Source: CAYVUV01 sp964455095 (GTDB taxonomy: Bacteria; Desulfobacterota; Binatia; HRBIN30; CADEER01). Taken from it: 64,000 bases of DNA. Location: positions 1 to 64,000 of the forward strand of contig CAYVUV010000404.1 of NCBI GenBank assembly GCA_964455095.1. The letters are read 5' to 3'. The translations under genes and the position numbers were made by a program. Below are positions 40,809-49,198 of this stretch, piece after piece (positions within the stretch are counted from its first letter, which is position 1; each line of letters begins with the position of its first letter). The notes below the pieces were generated by a model. That model searched no databases and was not told the DNA's origin. It saw only the letters and a program-made list of their open reading frames with translations.

Positions 40809-41969
40809 TTATTCGAGCTGGTAGAGCGCGGCGGCGTTGTCGTGCAGCACCTTGCGCAGCGTCGTCTCCGGCACGTCCGCCAGGGCGCGCGCCGCGTACT
40901 CGCGCGGCCGTACGGCGGAGCTCTGCGGCCCGGGCGACATGCTGGTCGGATGCGGGAAGTCGGTCTCGAACAGCATGTTGTCGGGATAGACCTCCAGCGC
41001 CGTGCGCACGCCTTCATTCTCGAACCAGAAGCAGCCGTAGATCTGGCGCCGGAAGTACTCGCTCGGCAGCAGATCGTACTCGGGATGCTCGCGGCGCACG
41101 CCGCCATTCTGCCACTGCCAGTCGAAGGCCTCGAGCATGAACGGCATCCAACCGGCGCCGCTTTCGACCGAGACGAACTTGAGCTTGGGAAAGCGATGGC
41201 AGATACCGCCGAAGGTGAGATCGGAGAGGCACTTGGAGTTTTCGAGGAAGTACAGCGCCGAGGTGCGTGTAAAGTTGGTCTTGATGCCGAGGCCGCCCGG
41301 ATCGTCGAACAGGTCGCCGAGCATGCCGGCGCCGACGTGGAAGCTGATCGGGAGGCCGGCGTCTTGCGCGGCGGCCCAGACCGGGTCCCAGTGCCGATGC
41401 GGCAACACCGGTTGGCCGAAGGCTTGCGGCTGCCCGCAGATGAGCACCGCCTTGTGCCCCAGCACGGCGCCGCGCGCGATCTCTTTGACTGTCGCGTCGA
41501 CGTCCCAGAACGGCATCGCCATCACCGGCACCAGCCTGCGCGGATCGGCGCGCGTCCAATCGATCAGGAAGTCGTTGTAGGCGCGCACGCACTCGAGCAT
41601 CAGCTCGGGCTCCTTGAGCGCCAGGAAACGACCGGAGCCGAAGCCGCCGAGGTTGGGGTACAGCACCTGCGCCCAGATGCCCTCGCGGTCCATGTGTGCC
41701 AGGCGCGCGCGCGGGTCGAACGTGCTCGGATCGATGTCGTCGTAGGTATTGGGAAACTCCGGAATCGTGCCGTCGAAACCCGCCACCGAGTACGCACCGG
41801 GCGCCCCGACCGGTTCGCCGGCGATCATCCAGACGTCCTTGTCGCCGAGCCGCTCGATGTGCGGCACCAGCGCCCCCCACTTCGCCGCCACGCGCGCCGT
41901 CCACACATCGCGCGGCTCGGTGATGTGCGTGTCGGTGTCGATGACTTTGAAACGATCGAACAGATCCAT
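40809..41969 (-). CDS. Amidohydrolase family protein (amidohydrolase-2 type)
   Basis: A 386-aa metal-dependent hydrolase or decarboxylase of the ACMSD-like amidohydrolase-2 group. The first metal motif DTDTH is at residues 10-14, a middle His is in LPISFHVGAG, and the late Asp is in FETDFPHPTSM. Members include decarboxylases and hydrolases of aromatic or lipid-like acids; many in soil bacteria lie beside CoA transferases and enoyl-CoA hydratases as here. Its gene is first in a three-gene operon, with a 15-base gap to the CoA transferase. The ATG at 41969 is preferred over the TTG at 42005. Confidence 0.87.
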   Translation of the reverse strand: MDLFDRFKVIDTDTHITEPRDVWTARVAAKWGALVPHIERLGDKDVWMIAGEPVGAPGAYSVAGFDGTIPEFPNTYDDIDPSTFDPRARLAHMDREGIWAQVLYPNLGGFGSGRFLALKEPELMLECVRAYNDFLIDWTRADPRRLVPVMAMPFWDVDATVKEIARGAVLGHKAVLICGQPQAFGQPVLPHRHWDPVWAAAQDAGLPISFHVGAGMLGDLFDDPGGLGIKTNFTRTSALYFLENSKCLSDLTFGGICHRFPKLKFVSVESGAGWMPFMLEAFDWQWQNGGVRREHPEYDLLPSEYFRRQIYGCFWFENEGVRTALEVYPDNMLFETDFPHPTSMSPGPQSSAVRPREYAARALADVPETTLRKVLHDNAAALYQLE

Positions 41970-42095
41970 GCGCTCGTCATCGCCCACGACGCGCCCGCGA
42001 GTCAACCGCAGTGGAACGTCATCGCCGGCAGCGCTATGGTCGCGCCCAATTCAACACACCAGGGACCGAAGGTTCACGCGCCGAGAGGAGACACG

Positions 42096-42524
42096 ATGAC
42101 CGAATTCAGCCGTGAAGAACTTCACGCCGCATGGAAGCGCCGTATGGAGCTGCAGGACGCCGACGACTGGCGCGGCTTCGGGCTGACGTTCACCGAGGAC
42201 GCCGTCTACCACGAGCATCACTACGGCATCTTCCGCGGGCGCAAAGCGATCCTCGAATGGCTGGTGCCGGTGATGGAGTACTGCAAGGATTGGACGTATC
42301 CGGTCGAGTGGGTGAACATCGACGGCAACCGCGTCGTGCACAAGTGGCTCAACCGCCTGCCCGGCAAGCGCGCCGACGGGTCGTTCTACGAATTCGCCGG
42401 CATGACGGCGATGGAGTACGCCGGCAATGGCCAGTTCTCCTTCCAGGAAGACATCTACAACCGCATCGAGACCGACAAGATCATCGACGAGTGGCGAGCG
42501 GCAACGGGCGGCAAGTACAAGTAG
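42096..42524 (+). CDS. SnoaL-like/NTF2-fold small protein
   Basis: A 142-aa protein of the NTF2-like superfamily (SnoaL-like). An N-terminal helix precedes FGLTFTEDAVYHEHHYGIFR, then GRKAILEWLVPVMEY and KWLNRLPGKRADGSFYEF, with the strand order of this fold. Members may be isomerases, dehydratases or small-ligand binding proteins; they often sit beside catabolic genes. Its start at ATG 42096 follows GAGAGGAG. It is divergent from the amidohydrolase operon across about 125 bases, a likely shared regulatory gap. A half-arm of a palindromic repeat and a terminator for the convergent gene follow. Confidence 0.82.
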   Translation: MTEFSREELHAAWKRRMELQDADDWRGFGLTFTEDAVYHEHHYGIFRGRKAILEWLVPVMEYCKDWTYPVEWVNIDGNRVVHKWLNRLPGKRADGSFYEFAGMTAMEYAGNGQFSFQEDIYNRIETDKIIDEWRAATGGKYK

Positions 42525-42532
42525 CGACGACA

Positions 42533-42602
42533 GGCTCCGCGGCAGCGTCGCCCTCCCCAAGGCACACCTCCCCTAGCCCCTCCTTGGCAAGGAGGGGGAC
42601 CG
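42533..42602. repeat. Half-arms of two palindromic repeats
   Basis: GGCTCCGCGGCAGCGTCGCC at about 42533-42556 matches one arm of the palindrome found in frame in the acyl-AMP ligase gene (49665-49733). It is followed at 42565-42602 by a single family A arm (CCCCTCCTTGGCAAGGAGGG). Both lie in the gap after the SnoaL-like gene. Confidence 0.6.
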
Positions 42603-42617
42603 GAGGGGAAAACAAAA

Positions 42618-42649
42618 GAGCCGGTGAGCGCGTATGCGCTCACCGGCTC
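42618..42649 (-). terminator. Intrinsic terminator of the glutamine synthetase gene
   Basis: A perfect 14-bp stem (GAGCCGGTGAGCGC with GCGCTCACCGGCTC) and a 4-base loop lie 26 bases beyond the stop codon. Read on the minus strand it is followed by TTTTGTTTT, making a classic intrinsic terminator. Confidence 0.82.
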
Positions 42650-42674
42650 AAATCGCAGGTTGCGCTCTCGCCGC

Positions 42675-44858
42675 TCACTTGATGAACAGCATCTCCTGGT
42701 AGGTCGCCAGCGGCCACAGGTCGTCGGCGACGATGCCCTCGAGCTCGTCGGCCGTCTTGCGCACTGCCAGCATCGCCGGCAGCACCTCGTTGCAGTAGTG
42801 CCTGGCGTGATCGAGCGCCGAGCCGTGGCCGTTCGACGCCATGGCTGTCTCGATGTCCCCGATGCCGTCCTGCAGCTCTTTGACCAGGGCGGTCACCTTG
42901 TCGAGGGTGTTGGTGTCGAACTTGTATTTCACCGCAATCAAGTTGGCGCAGGTGGCGGCCAGCTCGCCCTGATAGCGGATGGCGGCGGGGAAGATGATGG
43001 TGCGCGCCATCTCGACCGTCGTGCGGGCTTCGACTGCAACGCTCTTGCAGTACAGCTCGAGGTAGACCTCGAGCCGGCTGTGCAGCTCGCGGTTGCTGAG
43101 CACGCCGTACTTCTCGAACACCGCCTTCACGGCCGGATCGTCGAGAATGGGCAGCGCGTCGACCGAAGTGTGCAGGTTGCCCAGGCCGCGTTTTGCCGCC
43201 TCGTCGTGCCAAGCCTGCGAGTAGCCGTCACCGTTGAAGACGACATCGCCGTGCTCGGCGAGGATCTCCTCGATCAGTTTCTGGATCGCGGCGTTGAGCA
43301 TGCTCGGATCGCTGGCGACCGCGGCCTCGAGCCTGGTCGCGATGAAGTCGAGCGAATCGGCCAGAATCGTGTTGATGGCCACCATCGGCCCGGCGATCGA
43401 TTGCGAGCTGCCGACGGCGCGGAACTCGAAGCGGTTGCCGGTGAAAGCGAACGGGCTGGTGCGGTTGCGGTCGCCGGCGTCCTTCGGCAGCTTGGGCAGC
43501 GTATCGGCGCCGATGGTCAGCGTGCCCTTCTCCTTGGAGCTGGTCGCGCCGCCCTTCTTGATCTGCTCGAAGATGTCGGTCAGCTGCTCGCCGAGGAAGA
43601 TCGAGATGATCGCCGGCGGCGCCTCGTTGGCGCCGAGGCGAAAATCGTTCGACGCCGAGGCCACCACCGCGCGCAGCAGCCCGCCGAACTTGTGCACGGC
43701 GCGGATCACGGCGGCGCAGAAGACCAGGAACTGCGCGTTGGCGTGCGGTGTGTCGCCGGGATCGAGCAGGTTGCCCTGGGTGGCGTTGCCGATCGAGAAG
43801 TTGACGTGCTTGCCCGACCCGTTGACGCCGGCGAACGGCTTTTCGTGCAGCAGGCAGGTCATGCCGTACTTCTCGGCGACGCGCTTGAGCGTCACCATCA
43901 GCAGCTGCTGGTGGTCGTGCGCCAGGTTGGCGTTCTCGAACACCGGTGCGACCTCGTACTGCCCGGGGGCGACCTCGTTGTGGCGCGTCTTGACCGGGAC
44001 GCCGAGCTTGAACATCTCGCGCTCGCTCTCGATCATGAAGGCGAGCACGCGCTCGGGGATGGCGCCGAAGTAGTGGTCCTCGAACTCCTGGCCCTTCGGC
44101 GGAGCCGCACCGAACAGCGTGCGACCGGTCGAGATCAGGTCGGGTCGCGAGAAGAAGAAGTGGCGGTCGATCAGGAAGTACTCCTGCTCGGCGCCGGCAA
44201 ACGAGAACACCGTCGCCGGGTTCTCGTGCCCGAACAGCTTGAGCACGCGCTGCGCCTGCACGTTGAGCGCCTGCTGCGAGCGCAACAACGGCGTCTTCTT
44301 GTCGAGCGCCTCGCCGGTCCACGACACGAACGCCGTCGGGATGCACAGCGTCGTGCCGTTGGGATTCTCCAGGATGTACGCCGGGCTGGTGACGTCCCAC
44401 GCCGTGTAGCCGCGCGCCTCGAATGTCGCGCGGATGCCGCCGTTGGGGAAGCTCGAGGCGTCGGGCTCGCCCTGGATCAGGGTCTTGCCGGCGAACTCGG
44501 CCAGCGCGCCGCCCTGCCCGTCGGGCGAGAGAAAACTGTCGTGCTTCTCCGCCGTGAAGCCCGTCAGCGGATAGAAGACGTGCGCGTAGTGCGTCGCCCC
44601 CTTCTCGATCGCCCAGTCCTTCATGGCCGAGGCCACCGCGTCGGCAATCGACGGGTCGAGGGTCGAGCCGCTGTCGAGGGTGCGCATGAGCGACTGAAAA
44701 ACCGGCTTCGGCAGCCGCGCTTTCATCGCCGTTTTGCTGAACACGTTCGAGCCGAAGAGCTTGTCCGCCGAGACCTCGGAGAACGACAGCGGCTTCGAGA
44801 TGGGTTTGTACGTGGTGACGGCCTCGATGGCCTGCAGTCGAGCTGTGCTTCCGCTCAC
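42675..44858 (-). CDS. glnN: Type III glutamine synthetase
   Basis: A 727-aa enzyme of the GSIII family, which joins glutamate and ammonia with ATP. GSIII-specific regions are present: SVFSKTAM-like [59 protein letters not shown], and [17 protein letters not shown]. The length (about 725) matches GSIII rather than type I. Translation starts at GTG 44858, with AAGGAGGA seven bases upstream. GSIII occurs in cyanobacteria, Bacteroidetes and various deltaproteobacterial relatives. It is a single gene with its own terminator; a nitrogen-responsive promoter is likely but not visible to me. Confidence 0.95.
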   Translation of the reverse strand: MSGSTARLQAIEAVTTYKPISKPLSFSEVSADKLFGSNVFSKTAMKARLPKPVFQSLMRTLDSGSTLDPSIADAVASAMKDWAIEKGATHYAHVFYPLTGFTAEKHDSFLSPDGQGGALAEFAGKTLIQGEPDASSFPNGGIRATFEARGYTAWDVTSPAYILENPNGTTLCIPTAFVSWTGEALDKKTPLLRSQQALNVQAQRVLKLFGHENPATVFSFAGAEQEYFLIDRHFFFSRPDLISTGRTLFGAAPPKGQEFEDHYFGAIPERVLAFMIESEREMFKLGVPVKTRHNEVAPGQYEVAPVFENANLAHDHQQLLMVTLKRVAEKYGMTCLLHEKPFAGVNGSGKHVNFSIGNATQGNLLDPGDTPHANAQFLVFCAAVIRAVHKFGGLLRAVVASASNDFRLGANEAPPAIISIFLGEQLTDIFEQIKKGGATSSKEKGTLTIGADTLPKLPKDAGDRNRTSPFAFTGNRFEFRAVGSSQSIAGPMVAINTILADSLDFIATRLEAAVASDPSMLNAAIQKLIEEILAEHGDVVFNGDGYSQAWHDEAAKRGLGNLHTSVDALPILDDPAVKAVFEKYGVLSNRELHSRLEVYLELYCKSVAVEARTTVEMARTIIFPAAIRYQGELAATCANLIAVKYKFDTNTLDKVTALVKELQDGIGDIETAMASNGHGSALDHARHYCNEVLPAMLAVRKTADELEGIVADDLWPLATYQEMLFIK

Positions 44859-45007
44859 GGAGTCCTCCTTGGGTATGGGGTGATCCTTCACAGTGGTACG
44901 CAAGGATCGCGCCGCGAGCGGGTGCGCCAAGCGACAAGCCCGTCGCTGCCAGGAACATGCGGGGCGCCCAGTTTCTGAGCAGGAGGCAGCCCCGCGAGGG
45001 CAGCGGG
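44859..45007. other. Upstream region of glutamine synthetase
   Basis: About 150 bases between the GTG start and the left edge of the MITE-like element. I see no gene and no convincing -35/-10 or GG-N10-GC promoter, although the glnN promoter must lie here or further upstream inside the element. Confidence 0.5.
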
Positions 45008-45190
45008 CTAGCCCGCATTTCTCACCAGCTTCCGTCGCGAGAGCGCGCAGACGCCCGCAGATCGAGGCCGCACGGACTGAGGCCGACGGAGGCATAGTTG
45101 AACACTATGTCGAGGAGGCCGGAGGGAGTACGGCCTCGAGATGCGGGCGTATCCGCGCTCGTAGTAGGAAGCTGGTGAGAAATGCGGCTA
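45008..45190. mobile_element. MITE-like long hairpin element
   Basis: About 177 bases flanked by CTA on each side. Terminal arms GCATTTCTCACCAGCTTCC (45015-45033) and GGAAGCTGGTGAGAAATGC (45167-45185) are exact reverse complements. Inside, CGCCCGCAGATCGAGGCCG pairs with an inverted near-copy, and CATAGT/ACTATG form the tip, so the whole element folds into one hairpin. It has no gene. The CTA at its right edge is also the stop codon of the methyltransferase gene. The size and symmetry suggest a non-autonomous transposon. Confidence 0.72.
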
Positions 45191-46213
45191 GGCGGGTACG
45201 GCCTCGATGACGCAGTGCGCGGTCGAGGTCGGCAGGGTCCGTTTGAGCTCGAAACCCGCCGCGGCCAGCAGCGCGCGGTACTCGCGCTCCGTGCGCTCGC
45301 AGCCACCGGTGAGCAGCAACATGTTCAGATCGGAGAGGAACTGGCTCGCCGCCTGGGGCGAAGGCGCGGCGCGTTCCGGGACGACGCGTTCGACCAGCAG
45401 GAGCCTGCCATCTGGCCGCATGGCCTTACGGCAATTGGTCAAGATGGCGGTGCTCAGCTCGTCGTTCCAATCGTGGATGATCCACTTGAGCAGGTAGGCG
45501 TCACCCCCGGGGGGCACGGCAGTGAACGCGTCGCCGCCGACGACCTCGCAGCGGTGCGAGAGCCCGGCCGCTTCGATGCGGCCGCGCGCGCCGTCGGCAA
45601 CCGGCGGAATGTCGAACAGGATGCCGCGCAGATGCGGGTTGGCGGCCAGAATGGCACTGAGCAGCGCCCCGTAGCCGCCGCCGACGTCGACCAGGGTGCC
45701 GATGGCGGAGAAGTCATAGGCGCCGATGACGCTCGCATTCACCGGCCCGGTGAGCGCGGCCATTGCTTCGTTGAAGATGCTGGCGCCGGCCGGATCGCGG
45801 GCCGCCATCTCGAAAAACGACGCGGGCGAACGAGCGCTGAAGGCGGTGGTGCCGGCCTTGACGCTGTCGAGCAGCCCGCCCCACGCCGTCCAGTGCCGCC
45901 GGCCGCCGTAAAAGATCACCGCGGCGCGCAACGAACCGGGCACGTCGCTGCGCAGCTGATTGCCGATGGGCGTCAGGGTGAAGCGACCGCCGTGAGCTTC
46001 TTCCAGCACGTCCAGGCTGGCCAACGCCCGCAACAATCGGTGCAGCGATCGCGCATGGGCGCCGGTGGCCTGGGCCAGCTCGTCGCTGTCCCTCGGCCCG
46101 TCCTTCAGCAGATCGGGAATGCCGAGCTCGGCCGCCGCGTAGAGCGCCTGCACCACCCGGTAGCCGCTCAGCATCTGGAGCAGGCGAGCCGATGGTCCGG
46201 TGTCGCTTTCCAT
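45188..46213 (-). CDS. O-methyltransferase (acetylserotonin-type, SAM-dependent)
   Basis: A 341-aa methyltransferase of the Methyltransf_2 family. The N-terminal part has a winged-helix dimerisation domain (LAQATGAHARSLHRLLRALA). The SAM-binding motif is LVDVGGGYGALL, followed by ILFDIPPV and GDAFTAVPPGGDAYLLKWII. The histidine in KWIIHDWNDE is the usual catalytic base. Such enzymes methylate hydroxyl groups of small aromatic or polyketide-like molecules. The stop codon TAG falls exactly at the edge of the MITE-like element, so insertion may have changed the original C-terminus by a few residues. The ATG is at 46213. Confidence 0.9.
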   Translation of the reverse strand: MESDTGPSARLLQMLSGYRVVQALYAAAELGIPDLLKDGPRDSDELAQATGAHARSLHRLLRALASLDVLEEAHGGRFTLTPIGNQLRSDVPGSLRAAVIFYGGRRHWTAWGGLLDSVKAGTTAFSARSPASFFEMAARDPAGASIFNEAMAALTGPVNASVIGAYDFSAIGTLVDVGGGYGALLSAILAANPHLRGILFDIPPVADGARGRIEAAGLSHRCEVVGGDAFTAVPPGGDAYLLKWIIHDWNDELSTAILTNCRKAMRPDGRLLLVERVVPERAAPSPQAASQFLSDLNMLLLTGGCERTEREYRALLAAAGFELKRTLPTSTAHCVIEAVPA

Positions 46214-46270
46214 CGAACGACGGGGGCGAGCTTCAGAGGGCACCGCAGTCGCGATGCCTCTGCGTCTTGC

Positions 46271-46621
46271 TCAGGACAATTCGCGACGGCCGCCCGTGCG
46301 GCGCCACATCCCGAAAAGCCCCACCGCGCAGAGCAGGCCAGCCACGGCGATCAAGCCGCCAGGTGACAGGGTCGGCGCCGGCGCCACTGATTGACCGGCC
46401 GCACAGGCGCACAGGGGTGCCAGAGCGCCATCAGGGCAGAAACAGGCGCCGCCAGCCGTGCAGTCAGTTCCGCCGACGGGTGCACAGTCGGATGCTTGAA
46501 CACAGGTCGCGACAAAGGGCGGGCCGCTCTCGGTAAAGCAGCCCAACTGCGCCTCACTGCGTGCTGCCAGCGTCGTGAGCCCCAACACCACCAGAAGAAT
46601 ATACAGCCCGTTGCGCGCCAT
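46271..46621 (-). CDS. Small exported protein with sorting-tail-like C-terminus
   Basis: A 116-aa protein with an N-terminal signal peptide (MARNGLYILLVVLGLTTLAA), a Cys-rich middle (about eight Cys within 45 residues, with short Gly/Ala loops), and a C-terminal tail APTLSPGGLIAVAGLLCAVG that ends in MWRRTGGRR. The PTLS motif, hydrophobic helix and terminal Arg pair resemble the IPTL-CTERM sorting signal recognised by exosortase-type or rhombosortase-like enzymes. No such sortase gene is in the window. The Cys pattern suggests a disulfide-stabilised surface domain. The ATG at 46621 is used. It is divergent from the dlt-like operon. Confidence 0.68.
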   Translation of the reverse strand: MARNGLYILLVVLGLTTLAARSEAQLGCFTESGPPFVATCVQASDCAPVGGTDCTAGGACFCPDGALAPLCACAAGQSVAPAPTLSPGGLIAVAGLLCAVGLFGMWRRTGGRRELS

Positions 46622-46752
46622 TCGTTCAGACCTCCCGCGTCTGCGTTCCCACACCGCGCGGGAGAATGCCTTGAAGGCCGGTCGGGTGTCAACGCAAATG
46701 ACCTGTGTTGTCGCTCGGGACAGCGCTGATGTAGTAACCGCAGCTTACGCCT

Positions 46753-47808
46753 ATGGCCCGCGCGCTCGCAGCCCGATCCTGGCAGGTCACCCCGGCATCC
46801 TACGCCATCCCGGCGCTGGCGCTGGCCATCCTCGTCGGCGGGCTCGGCGCCGCCGAGGTCGCCGCGCGCATTCCCGCAGTGCGCAACGCCCTCCACATCC
46901 CCTCGGTCGGCAGCTCGTCGCGCCGTTTCGAGCTGCAGCTCGACAGCCTGGCGCGCTATGTCGCATCGGCAGGTCGCGTCGACTGCCTGGTGCTCGGCAA
47001 CTCGACCGCACTGATGGGAATCGACCCCGAAGCCCTCAGCGACAGCTATCGCCAGGCGACGGGCCAGGCCCTGCGCTGCTTCAACTTCGGAGTCGCCGGC
47101 ATGACGGCCTCGGCCGCCGGCGCCGTGGCCCCGATCCTGGCCGAGCGCTATCGGCCGCAGCTGTTGATCTACGTCATCAGCGCCCGCGACCTCGGGCAGA
47201 GCGTCGAGGGACCCTTGCTGGCCGAAGATGCGTGGGTTCGGTACCAGAGCGGCACGTTTTCACTCTATGGCTTGCTGGCCTCGCATTCGGCCGCCTTCGA
47301 TTACTACCTGCTCTACCGCCAGTGGCTCGATCCGTTGCGCTGGCCGCAGGCGAAGAGCTCGTCGGGAACAACGGCGGCGGGCTTCTTCCCGATAAACGCA
47401 CAGCGGCCCCTGTCCGAGGCGTTGTGGGCGCAGATGCAAAAGTTTTATGCCCGCATCGTCGAGCAGCCGCTCTCGCAGCCCGAGCTGGCGGGGTTTGAAC
47501 GGCTCGTGGCGCTCTCCGGCGGCGCCATGCAGGTGGTGGTGGTCGAGGCACCGGCGCACGAGCGCCTGCGGCGTTGGGCACAGCAGGCGTCGAGCTTCTA
47601 TACCGACGCGCTGGCCCAGATCCGACGCACCACGCGGGCGGCCCACGTCACCTTCTGGCGCGCGCCGACGCGGCGCATCATCCCGCCGGATGCCTGGGCC
47701 GACTTCGTGCACGTCGACCCGCGCGGTGCGGCGCGCTTCAGCGCCTGGCTCGGCACCCGCCTCGCCACCGCCGTGCGCGACGGCCGACTCGCCCCGCCAC
47801 ACCCCTGA
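46753..47808 (+). CDS. SGNH-like membrane-anchored protein (DltD/AlgX-like), operon gene 1
   Basis: A 351-aa protein. An N-terminal hydrophobic segment (IPALALAILVGGLGAAEVAA) anchors it, and the rest is SGNH/GDSL-like: VDCLVLGNSTALMGIDPEAL with the nucleophile-block GNS, CFNFGVAGMTA, and a late DFVHVDPRGAARFS that matches the DxxH block. Proteins of this type partner MBOAT acyltransferases as periplasmic acyl carriers or transferases (DltD, AlgX/AlgJ, PatB). The next gene is an MBOAT protein two bases away, and an acyl-AMP ligase and carrier protein follow, supporting that role. The ATG is at 46753. Acyl donor and acceptor are unknown. Confidence 0.75.
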   Translation: MARALAARSWQVTPASYAIPALALAILVGGLGAAEVAARIPAVRNALHIPSVGSSSRRFELQLDSLARYVASAGRVDCLVLGNSTALMGIDPEALSDSYRQATGQALRCFNFGVAGMTASAAGAVAPILAERYRPQLLIYVISARDLGQSVEGPLLAEDAWVRYQSGTFSLYGLLASHSAAFDYYLLYRQWLDPLRWPQAKSSSGTTAAGFFPINAQRPLSEALWAQMQKFYARIVEQPLSQPELAGFERLVALSGGAMQVVVVEAPAHERLRRWAQQASSFYTDALAQIRRTTRAAHVTFWRAPTRRIIPPDAWADFVHVDPRGAARFSAWLGTRLATAVRDGRLAPPHP

Positions 47809-47810
47809 TC

Positions 47811-49197
47811 ATGCCGATCGCGTGGATCGCCCTGCTGGTCGCGGCCGTGTTGGTGTACCACCGGCTGCCCGCGCGCGCAGACCGGCTGGCTGCTCGCGCT
47901 GTCCTACGCCTTCTACGCCTGGTGGGCGTGGCGGTTCCTTCCGGTGCTGGTGATCCTGACGCTCGCCAACTATGCGATCGGCACCCGTATCGCGGCGAAG
48001 CCATCGTCGCGTCTCGCAGCCGTGCAACGCCGGCGCCGCCACTGGATGTGGGCCGGCGTGGCGCTGAACGTCGCGGCCCTGGCGCTGCTCCGCTACGGCT
48101 ACCGCGCCGCCCCGTTCGAGGCGCCGTTCGCCGTGCTCGGCATCTCCTTCTACGCGCTCCAGGCCGTGGCGTATGTGGTCGACACCTACTCCGGAACGCT
48201 GCGCAGGCAGCCGACGCTCACCGAGTTTGCCGTCTACCTGGCGTACTTTCCCAAGATCGTCGCCGGGCCGATCGAACGGCCGCAGGCATTCCTGGACCAG
48301 TTGACCCAACCGCGGGTGGTCGACGACGCGCGCCTCGGACGCGCGGCGACGCTGATCGCGGTGGGCCTGACGCGCAAGCTGGTGCTCGCCGATCCGCTGA
48401 CCGCCCTGCTGCCGCTGGCGGTGTTCAACGCCCCCGCCGAGCACGGCGCGCTGGCGTTGGTAGCGGTGCTGGTCGGCTACGCCTTCGCGCTCTACAACGA
48501 CTTCGCCGGCTACACCGGCATCGCGCGCGGCATCAGCTGCCTGTTCGGCATCGAGCTGTCGCCCAACTTCGCGCAGCCGTTCGCGGCGCACAGCTTCACC
48601 AACCTCTGGAACCGCTGGCACATCACGTTTTCGCACTGGCTGCGCGACTACATCTACCTGCCCGTCAGCCGCCGGCTGCTGCGCCGCAATCTCAGCCGCA
48701 CCAACGTCGCCAACCTGCTCGTCCCGCCCATGGCGACCATGCTGGTGTGCGGGCTCTGGCATGGCGGCAGCGCGCACATGCTGCTCTGGGGCGGCCTGCA
48801 CGGTGTCTATCTGGTCATCGAGCGCGCGGCCCAACTGCGCTGGCCGCCGGTGCCGCGAGCGGTGCTGCCGGCATGGAGCCACGCCGGCGGCATCGTGCTG
48901 GTGTTCGGGCTCAGTTGTTGGACCCTGGTCGCGCTGCGCCTGCCGATTGCTCAGGCCCTGCAGTTCTGGCAACAGCTGGTCACCGGCCCCTTCGGTGCGC
49001 TGCCCGACGGGCGAATGCTGCTCTTCATGCTCCCCTCAATCTGGCTCGATTGGATGCAGTCTCAACACGGCGAGGACACCGTCTTCACGGCCTGGCCGCG
49101 CCCCGCACGCGCCGCGCTGCTCGCACTCGCGGTGCTGCTCTGGTTCGCCATGTCCGGCGCGGTCGCGCCGGCGCCGTTCGTCTATCAGGGGTTCTGA
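47811..49197 (+). CDS. MBOAT acyltransferase (DltB/AlgI-like), apparent frameshift near the N-terminus
   Basis: A multi-pass O-acyltransferase. The family sequence starts at ATG 47811 (MPIAWIALLVAAVLVYHRL), then shifts frame within a run of GC repeats at 47871-47878 and continues as QTGWLLALSYAFYAWWAWRF. One extra base explains it; without it the protein would be about 461 aa. A shorter product from GTG 47944 would lack the first helix. The conserved catalytic His is in VCGLWHGG, with NRWHITFSHWLRDYIYLP upstream, as in DltB/AlgI. MBOATs move acyl groups across or onto extracellular polymers. The gene overlaps tightly with neighbours, so I treat it as functional or recently damaged. Confidence 0.8.
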
Positions 49198-49198
49198 C

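Noticed and set aside
37860..42524. A 1554-codon open frame on the plus strand running antisense to the enoyl-CoA hydratase, CoA transferase and amidohydrolase genes.
   Set aside because: Its translation is Arg/Ala/His-rich low-complexity sequence with no domain, typical of antisense frames in GC-rich DNA. Only its last 142 codons (from 42096) are a real gene.
42624..44978. 784-codon plus-strand open frame opposite glutamine synthetase.
   Set aside because: Antisense shadow of a well-supported type III glutamine synthetase.
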